The notes under the pieces are model-generated. The model did not search any database. It saw nothing but the letters and a program-made list of their open reading frames with translations, and was not told the origin of the DNA. From the NCBI GenBank assembly GCA_009801015.1, contig VHZZ01005629.1, positions 3,195 to 28,561 on the forward strand: 25,367 nt of DNA, given 5' to 3'. Below, piece after piece: positions 9,296-21,200 of the stretch (the first letter of the stretch is position 1; each line of letters starts with the position of its first letter). The stretch is from Silene noctiflora (lineage: Eukaryota > Streptophyta > Magnoliopsida > Caryophyllales > Caryophyllaceae). A program made the translations under genes and the position numbers.

Positions 9296-12200
9296 TTTTA
9301 GAGGAGCATTGTACTACAAAAGCTCAGGTGGGATGTAATAAGTTGCAGGTTCTAATAAGATTGCATAAGTTCTTAAGAGAGGAAGACCAGAATCTATCAT
9401 CTTGTCATTCCCGTGATACAACAATTTAAAGGAAATTTAAAAAAAGTAACTTCAAAAACCTAATAAATTCATGAAAATGTATTTTCAAAGAGAGACCCCG
9501 CATCTCATGTCATGACAAAATAATACTCTTGGTTCATTTTTTACCAAACCTTGAACCGGGAAAAATTTTCAACCTCCTTGCTCAGCGATCGTAGTTTATA
9601 CATTCCATAAGACAAGTAAAAAAGACAAGGTGATGACGTGTGAAAATGGCTCATGTTTAGTGGCCCCTACATCATCAACTTAACTTCGGCGCAACATTGA
9701 CATTGCAGAGGAAAACAAACTTCATACCAATTGATCCAATGGAATACTTTAAGCAATTCTTCGCCACCCAAATATAAACCATCTGAATTATTGGAGCTTT
9801 GAAGCTACACATTATTTCGACGATAGTGAAAAGTGATGTAATACACACAAGTATTGAGCAATGTAATCTTTAAAAGAGCCAACGACCCCCTCTAAAGAGA
9901 AGCTCGGCTTCCACAACCTCATGAAGATGGGATCCCAAATTGACTTAAAGAAAGAACAAAAAGAGAGAAGCTCGGCTTCCACAACCTCATGAAGATGGGA
10001 TCCCAAATTGACTTAAAGAAAGAACAAAAAGAGAGACCCGCATAGGAAGAAGGGAGAGAACCCCAACCACAACCAAAGACAGGACCAAAAGTCTTTTGAA
10101 GATCAATCGTAAATAAATTGGCTGTGCATCAACAATTGTAACACCGAAGAGAAAGACATTGGGTGACAAACTATTTACAAAAGGCCAAAAAGACAATAAA
10201 TGGGTAACACCCATTTACAAAAAGATACCAAGGGGTGAATGGTGATGCCCATATACAAAAGAAGACCAAAACGATTAGGCTCACAAACTATCATGAATAA
10301 TCTAATCTATAAGAGCACTTGTGTCCAACTATACAATAATCTCAAAAAGCAGAAATAGAACCGCTGGCACGTGGACGCAACCCCACAGAAAGATAGATGG
10401 TTCCATTCGAATCAAGATCACCACTAAATACCCCAACAAACCATCTTCAACACTACGCTAACCCAAACCTTTATCATTCTTCTCTTCAAAGCCAAAAGAA
10501 TATCATTCACCGCATGGGGGTCAACCCAAATGACGTTGAAAACAGACAAGGTCCCACAAAGACAATACTCAAGGTAAGATACCCAAAAGATGATCAATGC
10601 ATTTTTCATCATCACTGGCATAAATATACCAGCCAAAATGAAGCTTTTACTCCTAACCATGTCTAATGTTAGAAATTTTCCCTTCTGCTATTGCCTACTG
10701 TCAATGCAAAATAGAAAAACAAAGAAAAGAAAAAAAAAAAAAAAACTTTTGGTGCCAATTCAAAATCAAATTGGCTGGTACATTATGAAAGATAGGTGTT
10801 TCTTGAGCCCTCCTTTCCCTATATATACCTTCCTTACCTCTACTAAAAAGGATCTATTAAATCCGACAATAAACGCGACTCGAATGCACAAGCCATTCCA
10901 TTTTCATTATTTTGTTCGTCATATCATTGTCTCTCAACACAAAAAAAAAAAGTCAGCAGTGAAAATAACGATAATAACAATCCAAGATCATATTGTACAA
11001 GTAATTAATAATGGTTATTACAAACCTCGGCTATGGACACTCGATTGATAGCAATCAGGTCATATATCAAGTATCTCCTCTCCTGTTTCTCAGGGCTTAT
11101 GGTATCGATAATCATTTCTCCATCGAGCAATGTAAACTGGTGAAACTGTGAGAAAGATGAAATCAGCTTAACCATATATGCGCAAAAGAAGGTTGCTTCT
11201 CAGTTACCGATAATTCACAAAGGAAAGTCAGCTTTCACGTACTTCGGACATATTTTTGCAAGGAAATCTCAACTGGACCCTCCGAAATTTAAAATTTCGA
11301 TCGACTAAGAAACAGCCATCGGACGACAGCAGTAACATGTATCTTGTTCCATCAGCTTTCCAGGTAGCATAGTAATAACGCTGCCTAAGCAGTTGCAAGT
11401 TCTCTCTGTTTCAAGTAAAGACAACATGCTGTCAATCATCAAATTCAGACTAGCAGTACATAAATCATCCTATCATACTATTACAGAGCAATAATGTACA
11501 GCAAACTTTCTGGACACGACTACCAGACACAGCTACCAGTCAGTATCACAGTAAATCCATTAAAAATCTGCCCGGATATGAATTACACTTTCACCACAAT
11601 GTAGTTGGCGATCATTCACCATCAAAGCGAAAAAGAAAAAGAATTATAAAAAGGGAATTGGCAAGAAAATTTAAGGAAGGAACAAACTGAGAGACTAAAC
11701 AAAGTAAAGTGAATGGGTGAGAATATGAGACAAAGAAAGAACGAAGAAAAGGGAAAGAAAAGCAAAGAAAAGAGAGAATGATAGAAAAAGGAAAGGAGCA
11801 GAAAACAAGGGGAAGTGAATAGGTTAGAATGTTTTGAAATGCTCTACACTTCTAGAATACCACTAAAAATCGAACCAGAGTGACGACAGTGTCCCTACAA
11901 TATCACAACCTTGACAGGACAAGAAGCACCCATTACAACAAGCACCAGTTGAGCAACTAATAACAAACTAATCCCATAAAGGAAACAAATCAACTAATAA
12001 CAAGAAGCACCCATGACTTCACTCAGGCAGAAGTACAAAAACAAAATTCAAGACCACAGAACAACATATAACCTAGATCCCATAAAGGAAAGAAATCAAT
12101 CTGCTACATACAAGAAGCCATAACAATAGTGGTGCATGCCCCAACCTGTCAAGTGACACTGGATGAGACCCTGGAAAATATGAATGCGCCCTTGTCTGCA

Positions 12201-15200
12201 ACCAAAAATGTAGTAGTAAATATTAGAATTAAACAAATTGAGCAAGCACAGCTAAGAAATCAAAATTTATAGAACAGGGACACCTCAAAAAGAAAGAAGG
12301 TATAAAGCCATAAGAGACAGCTGTACAAGTAATATTTGTACCAACAAATTGTATACATTCATCCTCATATGAGACAGTCTCATGACATGGTTATTGTCAA
12401 ACCTCTCACATAATAAGTAGTTTTTTCAATTTCCCATCTTTCACTTTCACTTTCTCTTTCCTTTACTAGTCGATTCTATTGTGTTATATATTACGTTACG
12501 CATTATCTTAATGTCAAACGGTCTTGTACAAGACTTGCTTAAAGGTAGATCGTAGCTCATTATGAAGTGGTCATATCCAACATGCCCTTGCTCAACATTT
12601 ACAGTACAGTTGGTTCTGACATACGATTCTTCCTATTTAGCGGAGTTTTGTTTCCTTAGTCCCCTACCCTGTCTCCAACAGAAACAAAATCCTGCCAAAC
12701 TTCTTTTTGCTATTTTTCATGATGTTTCGCTTTAAGAAATAATGGAAAAAACTAATCTCACTTACATAATTTAAACAAATATTGTTTGGAAGGGTTCGAG
12801 TTTAAATGTATTTGCGAGGAATTTGAGATGAGTGTGTGAAGGGGAGGTCATTTACGAGAAAGAAAATATATATGCAAAGAGAGACGCGGATGAAAATTTA
12901 CAAGAGTATAAGTGAAACAGAACATATTCAGTATTTGGCAGTTCACAAGGGCACATCCAGAATCAAACAAGAGACTGAAACAGTTTATCGGAGTATATGG
13001 AAAGAGAACCTATTGGGTATGCCTGACCCTACAAAAGGGCATGCTAGAAATGAAACAAATATGGTTGGGAAAGTATGCAAAAGAAGAAATATCACTCTCT
13101 TGACGGATAGTCGGATACTCACTTTCAGGAGTACAGGGAGTGAAGATAAGGGAACAATTTGCATCAAACATCAGTAAGAAATTCTCAAAACAAAAAAACA
13201 GAAAAAAAGTCTGCTGGAAAAAGTTGCAGCTTGAAAAGAAAGTACATACCGGAGCAGGCAGCTTGAGCATGTCCAAGCAGAATCTACGCAATTGAAATTC
13301 TTGTTCATCGGGTATTTTATCTCCTAGAACGTCGTCATTGGTTATCATTACGGTATCTTCCTGTTTTTCCTGTTGAAACAAGTAAAAAACAATATATTGA
13401 AATAATTACAAAGTTACCAAAGGAGAAATCGGAAACGTCCCAATAACATCTTTATTTTTAAGTATTATAGTGTGTTGATTAAAAGGAAGCAAAGGGGATG
13501 ATGTCGATGCAAAAAGAGACACCAAGGAGGGGTCACCCATGCACAAAGAGACACCAAGCATGTGGTGGAGCTTTGCACTTCCAAATTGAAGAGTAAGGGA
13601 AGTCAAACGGGCCAGACTTGTCTAAAAGACAGCAGAAAATCTAAACAGCAAACGGGGAAAGCCCTCTTTATACAAAAACAAAATTATCTTGCCATTTCAC
13701 TCAAAAGTAACTTTGATCTAGAAAATCATACATCCCAATTATGAGAATTGTTATTCCATATAACAATTTCCTTCACGGTGGCGTCTTTCAGAGAACCAAT
13801 TCTGAAAAGGCCATGAAATAGGGTTTTAAGGAAATCCCCACATAAATGTCATGCCTGAGCAAAACTCCCACTCCATTTTCAACAAGTTAACATCTAGAGA
13901 TAAATTCACCTCCTCTCCACTAACCTAATCTCTGGGCTCCGTATTTAAAAATATGGCATTCTTCCAAAGCACATCTTCTTCAATGACAATTATCCATAAC
14001 GACTCAGCCTTGTGAAGGTGATTAATACCACAAACCGTTTGTTTTTGGACAACATGCATCATGTCACTTAACCAAATGAAAACTCATAGAGCATGTTCAA
14101 TGTTGAAGATATCTTTTGTTGAAAATTAATTCTCCAATACTCTCCCTCCTTGAATAGTAAAGACCTCACGACTCTATCCTCACAATGAAACTATTCCCAT
14201 CAATTCTCCACTCACTATTTATGGACCCACTTCACTTTCTCAGCCATCCAATTAATTTTTACTTTTTATTTTTTCAAAATATATTTCAAAATGTTTTTTT
14301 CACAGTATTATTTTCAGCCAATAATAAAAAATATTCAGAAACAAACATTGATATGTTAAAAAATGGAAAAAACATACTTTAAATTTTTATAATAATAGAA
14401 AACATAATTTTTTTTTTACATTAGCTTTTATTTTCCTTTATTTAGGTAATAAGTAGATGAAACACCGCAGAGGAAGTAAAAGAAAAAATGGATAGTTATC
14501 TTCTCTTTTACTTAAAATGGAGGATGTAAATGGAGAGTCAATTCTCAATTGAGAAACTAAGGTATAGTAGGCCTACGGTTACTTCAGCGGGAACACTTCA
14601 TCTTCTCTCTTCTCTCTTCTCTGATATAACTCTCCACTTCTGTGAAATAGATCATAGTACATACTTTTTTGCAAATCTCTACCACCCCAGACAATATCAT
14701 ATTAAACTTCTCCAACTTTAAGGCACCGGCAACCGGGATAGTGAACAGAGATATAGACTATAAACTATAAAGTACGCTGGTAAACTAGGTAATGTGCTTT
14801 TTAGAAAAGTGAAATAGCCACTTCCACCAAGAAGTGTTGATGTCCATACTCCAACTCTCTAACGAAACCTTGTAATAACGGGATCCCACACAGACTTACA
14901 CTTGAAAGAAGCACCAAGAGAAAGACTCGGGTACAAAGAAGGAAGAGAATCCACACCACAACCAAGTCGGCCAACATCGAAATTTGGCACTTCACAATAG
15001 GGAAACACAACTTTCTGAGATTAATTTTAAGAGCTGTCATTGCTTCAAATAAGACCAGAACACATCTCACAAACCCAAAGTGTTTCTCACGTAATTTGCA
15101 AAAATTTAAGGTGTCATCCGCAAAGAGGAAGTGCAAGATCGTAAGGTGTGTGCTGAGAATAACAATAACTTCAATGATATATCAGAACAGGAAACCCAAC

Positions 15201-18200
15201 TCCATTGGTCATAAGTATTATTATAAATACTTAAACCAATGAACAAAGTAACTAGTTGGGTCATGAAGTCATCAGTAAACCCACAGACAACGACAGACAC
15301 ACTAAGCCTTATATTTGAATCAGGAGAAAATTATCAGACCATGTAGTAACATAGCCAAATCAAAATCTCCACATCTTGCACCTAAAGTTATATAGCCTCC
15401 TGCAAAGAATGTCAAAACCAGGTAAGTTATTCATACATTGATAGGCGCATAAGGAACGCCATCATCATCTTCAGGTAGTGCTTCACCATTTAGATCAAAG
15501 TCAGAAGATCTCTTCCACTCTGGGGTAGATGGGCAGGTAATCAAGTCTGGTTTACTTTCATGGTAAAAAGCATATAACGAATCGATGTAGTCCTGTTTGT
15601 AGATCCCGGGAGGGCGCACTTTGGCAAATTTTTGTATAGCCTGTCCACAAGAAGAAGGTCAATCAATAGACCTCCCAGTTTGGTTTGTACAAAAATTAAG
15701 GAACATAATAAGATGTGGATGGAATTACAAGTTGATGAAAACGTGGGGTTAGAAATCATAAAGACCACGAATAACATAGAAAAAAGGAAGATTTTAAGTA
15801 AGAAGTTTATTCACGGACACCAAATACATGGACATCAGGAGTACAAAGCTAAGCTCATCATTAACGAGGACCAATTATCCGAGACAAAATGAGAACAAAA
15901 ACCACTGACCTCAGTTACTGTACTAGCTTGCTGTGTTCGCATCAGATAATGAACTATCATGTAACCAGTACGATTGTGTCCATGAGTACAATGGAGGAAC
16001 ACACGCTTCTTGGGATGTCTCTCACTTTGATTGAATATATATTGTGCAACCTACAATTTGTTCCAAGTTACAGCTGTACAATTTTGCAAATACATAAACT
16101 ATGTAACAGACATGAAAGAAAATGAGAAGGGTTCTATTGAGATCATAGGATACTCCCCATGATGAAAAGAGAAACTATTAACTGCCTGCTTTTATTAAAA
16201 AATACTAGAAATGAAACTTTTTGCTAATTAAAAACTAAAACGAAATAACGAGGTAATTTGTGGGTTATATCACTGTATAGAGTTACATCACGTAACATTG
16301 CCTAATATGCATTCAAACTAACTGAAACTGATCTTATTGAATAGACATGTGGCGAAGATAAAGGAGAGAGAGAAGAGTGAAACAGAGTGTAAATCAGTAC
16401 AACGCAAACATGCCTGCATAGCTTGAACTTGAACTTGAGCAATTGTAGATACAAAAAAAATATACTACACTTCAGTTCCCTTCTTATGTCTACAATATTT
16501 AATCAGGGTATACTGTATCATGATTAAATACATGTTTGCAAACACAACCTGGGTAGTAAGAGAGAAAGACACCACCTCTAGATCCTAATTAGTTCACATA
16601 GCCACTTTTTAGTTATTACTAATTACTAGTAATATTATCCATTTTTTAGGTCAAAATTCATTGTTTGGCTTAGGCTATAGCTAGGCTACCAGATTCACCT
16701 AAGTAGCCTACAAATCAAATAGCGATTCGCGCACATTGACTCATGGTTTGTTTGCTAAACTATTCACCCAAATTCACGGATTAGCGGGATAGTTTTGAAG
16801 ATATGTGGTGAATTTAAATGAAAGGAGTGCAAAATAATAAAATAGATTTTTTTATAAGTAAGATAAACAAAACTAAAATAGATTTGAAAAGGTAAAAAAC
16901 ACGAGTAACACTGGAACAGAGTAAGGGAAAGCCTTAAAATGAGTGTGGATGAAAGCATCTATCTGCTCTAACTATTAGATCGTCACCCAAAAATACCTAC
17001 TAGACAAAATATCAGATAACAAGGCCATGTGATAAGAAAATAATTTTATGAGTTTCCTTTTATTTAAGATATTTTTCTAAATAGTATTCCCTCCAATTCT
17101 TCTTTTTTTCCTTCCCATTTCCCTTTTAGGGTCAAAGTTGAAAAACTTGGACCACAAATAAATCGAAAAATAATCAATATTAATACATAATATTAAAATA
17201 TTTATATTTATTATAAAAATCTGATTCACAAAATATAATTTTCGACAAAAACAAAAAAACATATACACCCCGAAAGATCCGGTCAAAATGGAACCTCGGA
17301 GACCACTCAAAAGCAAATGGGAAGAAAATAATGAATGAGGGGGAGTATTTTATAAAAAAAATCAAGCCTATTAACATTCATATATTACATCTTCACCAAA
17401 AAAGATATGAGCAACGGAGTAAGGGAAATCCTCAAGACAGAAAAAAATTGAGTGGGTATGATATCTATCTGCTCTAACTATTAGATCTTCACCAAAAGAA
17501 AACCTACTACTCTTTACCAGACAAAATATCAGATTACACCGGCTATGTGATAGGAATACAAGTTTATGATTTTTTTTATTTAAGATATTTTTCTAAATAA
17601 TACTTTGTAAACTTCAAAATCAAGCCTCTTAACATTCATATATTATGTTCATTGTAATACTACATGTATTAGACACCCTATCAAGAATTCAAGAGTGAAG
17701 CGCTTATTTGCAAAACGTTCAATAAATTTGGCAACATGGGCTATAGCACTAAATCAGCGCTCTATCCCAGTTGTCAAGAAAAGCATTGCCAACTCTTTTA
17801 TCTTTTTATCTTGATTAGAACGTCTTGTATACCACAAAACAAAACAAAAAACAAAAAACACGACTTGCAAACCCTAACATAAAGAATACCTAAAATTGAG
17901 CAACAACGTCAGTATGACAACTATATAACAGCTGATAAACTAGTAGCCCACATTGTTACATCTGCATAGGAGCTGGACATGCACCAATATCGGTACAAAT
18001 AACGTTCGTTCAGCCAAAAAGATCATAGCAACACCAAGAGAAGCTGGCACGTGAGGGCTCAACCCCATAGAGTTGGGAATTAAAAGATCTAAGGCAGAGT
18101 TCAATGTTTAATTGATCATAGCAACACCAAGAGAAGCAGGCTCATGAGGGCTCAACCCCATAGAATTTGGAATTAACTATCTAAGCCAATTAAAGATGGA

Positions 18201-21200
18201 ACTCAAAGGCAGGTTTCTGAAGCTAAGACTTGTCAAAGTAAGATCCTTTGTCCCACTTTCTATCCCATCCCATTGTCCTAATAGTACATCACCTCTGGTC
18301 CCCTAATAAAATAAATAGTTGCATTGATTTATACTCTCTTGGCTATATGTCAAAAGGAGACGGGGGTGGGACAAACAGATGGGACATGCAATCTCCTTCG
18401 GGTTGTCACTGACAACAAGCTTAGAATTAAAAGAACTTTTTTATAGAACTTGTGAAAATAAAACTAGAGGGGGTCTCAACACCTAGATTTACATGTTCAA
18501 CACTTGTTCACTATTGGAGTATTTAGGCATGTAGCATATCATCAAAAACACTACTCGAAAGTCGAAATAGATGTTGAAGAATTATGATTTGAGAATAAAG
18601 CATATCGTCAAAAAGGTCTTCAGAATAAACGAAGCCAATAGCCATGCATGAAATCACTCAGCGTACCTCGAAAACAAAAGTATTTACAGCTTCATTATCA
18701 GGTACAGAGTCACGCCCTTGGCACCGAATCTGTGGAAATCCACAAATTAGGTTTTATGCAGCCCCAACAATACTGCAGATTACAGTAAATAGAAGTTACA
18801 GTCTCCAAATATGTACCTTCATATACTTAATACCTTCTTTCTTAAAGTCACTTGTTGAGTAATAACGATCTGTATTCGTCAAGTCCACCACCATACCAAT
18901 CTAGCAAAATAAGTTTAATTACTATTAATTCATTATAAACTGATTAAATATTAACAATTAACATCACAAGCGGATGTCAAAACAAACACACATAAATATG
19001 ACTTATATAACCATAACAAGATTACCATATGGCCATGAAAGGGCATCAATTGATTGCCATCTCACAAAATACGACACGCACAGAATAAGTATTACTAAAG
19101 CAATTTAATTGAATTGAATGTTACTAAAATATCCTTGAGATTCCCCTGTAACTATACGCCACAAAGAAGCTAAAAGAACAATGCTTCCCTAGATAATATA
19201 GAGTATGTCTGTTCCTGAAAAGGAGAAATCCACTGCAACCATCAATATCAAAGGGATTTTTTTTCATAAATAATCTCCAAAATAAAGAAATTATATATTA
19301 TCAATTTTGGTTGGTTTTGAAAATATTTGACGATTGGGGTCCACGTAGGCTCGGATCTGGATCGATGAAGAGTCGCCACACCGTAAAGTTGCAAAGTCAC
19401 CACTGTTACTATCAGACTATCAGTGTTCTTAGTTGGCACAGCTGGTAAATTTTGTTCTCATTGAGATGAGGTCATGAGGCCAATGGCAAAAAGTCTTGAT
19501 CTTGTGACCTTTAAGTAAGAAACCAACATATCATCTCACTCATCCCCCACTAGTAAAATCATAACGAGAGGCCCATATATATCCCGAAAATGCCTCACCA
19601 ATTTTGGGTCTTTTGCTCAACTTAAAACAAAAATACACATACAAGCACAACACAAGAAATGATGACCAAAAAGTTGGTTCAATTTGATTCTGGATAAAAT
19701 TAACAAGCACAAAAATATATATTACTTCAGCTCTACATTGTGCATAAAGTACCTACTAGGATACTCAAATATAGGTAAGACCATCTTCAAACTAAATGAG
19801 ATTAAAACTAAGAGCAAAAGCAAGAATCATGTGTCAGGTGAAGGTGGAACATAATCACCCACTTAAACCGATTGCCTTCCCATTGACTGCAAGCAGACAC
19901 AAGGGTCAACAACCATCACAAAAAGGAAAGGGGAACAGCAGTCAGCCAGATAACGGTCCTTGTAATGTACATTGCCACCTTTCATATCATCCTTCTAAGA
20001 GACAATCTCCACACAGATAGAAACACCACTTATCCTCCACAGAAATAATCATGGATGAATAATACAGGCAAACTAATTAACCAAGTCATTTAACTATAAG
20101 CTACAGTATCTGTTTACCTCAAAAAAAAACACTATAAGCTATCTGTTCAGGTAACTACATTAACCACCAAAAGATAAAAAGGGAGCACATTTACAATCAC
20201 TTCTTCAAATAAGGCAGCAAGTCACTGAACAAAATCATCACAATAAATATTAAATAATTGCTTACTTTGAAATTCTTCACTCTTGACATATGAAAAACTT
20301 GACGGAACGAATATCTTTTACCAGGAGGAATGCAATCATTAAAAGTCTCATCTAGTGGGACTTTAGATGGAACAATAGAAGCTATTTCCAGACCAAAGTT
20401 AGGACAATCCAGCCAGCCTGAAATAGACAATAAGTAGTTTCAACAAGTATCTGATTAAAAATGGGTGGGCGAAAAGAAAAGGAGAACCAAACAGCAACTA
20501 CAAATCTACAATACAGAAGTATAGAGCCATAGGAATGTTTCCATAAACTAGATAAAGCACGTGGGGGGAAAAGTTTGTGCCAACAAAGGCAAAGGTGATA
20601 CAAATACCATACTAAATATACAACACAGTATACCTCAGACATAAATGCACGAAGCAAGGTGGATTCGAAACTGTTCATTTGAGCTCCAGGGTCTTAAAAC
20701 GCAAAGGACATGGAAATAAGATAGATAAGACTTATAGCTACGAGTGAACAACCATAAAACTCCTCACTTAACCTCAAGTAATTTAAAATCTTGATTTTAA
20801 CTTTTAAAAGAACTCTTTAGCCTCTTTATGGGAAAAAGCACCATGCGTCTTTTAGTTGCCGCTTACAAGGCATTGAGAGCTAAATGCAACAAGGTGAAGG
20901 TGAATGTACGCTCGTTAATCGTAATGCACATAAGAAGCGCTGTTTGTGAAAACAGACTTTTCAAGTAAATAAATGAATTTTTGTGTAAAAGATCAACAAA
21001 ACCTCTCTTTTTTAAAAATAAAAAAAGACAGACATAAAAAGAGGTAAAAACTATGGAAACAATTCAAACGAACAAAGGACAAGATACAACAAAAGAAGTA
21101 CTAAAAAAAATGGAGAATAAAAACTAGAGCTCCTTGCTACTTGTGACTTTGGGCGGGATGAACGATGTTTGAGCCTCGTGAACACAATATGAGCCTCGTG

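Larger units (their letters stand above)
7208..11025 (-). other. Intron 11, 3818 bp, the main transposon sink
   Basis: From right to left in the direction of transcription: a LINE C-terminal piece (about 10195-10660), a LINE reverse-transcriptase piece (about 9660-10110), a 42-A tract (9252-9293), alternative hairpins (9159-9196) and a PIF/Harbinger-like MITE (8837-9068). The 7210-8820 part looks like plain AT-rich intron; I see nothing in it. Confidence 0.7.
13370..15436 (-). other. Intron 7, 2067 bp
   Basis: Almost filled by the LINE relic and its insertion (13440-15170). The remaining 15171-15436, next to the donor side, shows nothing recognisable. Confidence 0.65.
16051..18666 (-). other. 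Intron 5, 2616 bp
   Basis: Contains the duplicated segment with the Stowaway-like MITE (16917-17647), a 93-bp tandem duplication (18021-18186) and an inverted-repeat pair (18247-18375). The 16051-16900 and 17650-18020 parts show nothing recognisable. Confidence 0.6.

Noticed and set aside
9812-10006. Open frame with a repeated internal peptide
   Set aside because: It is the 68-bp duplication read within a decayed LINE, not a gene.
10590-11048. 152-codon plus-strand open frame overlapping exon 11
   Set aside because: It opposes the conserved capping-enzyme exon and is lysine/asparagine-rich from A-tracts; a shadow.
12836-13177. 113-codon open frame in intron 8
   Set aside because: It lies wholly inside the intron of a well-supported gene on the other strand, with no domain and ordinary noncoding composition.
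19434-19560. tRNA gene
   Set aside because: Only the A-box is good; no acceptor stem or anticodon arm can be folded.
20382-20678. 98-codon minus-strand open frame reaching into exon 3
   Set aside because: Only its end overlaps exon 3, and in a frame other than the conserved one; the rest is intron.
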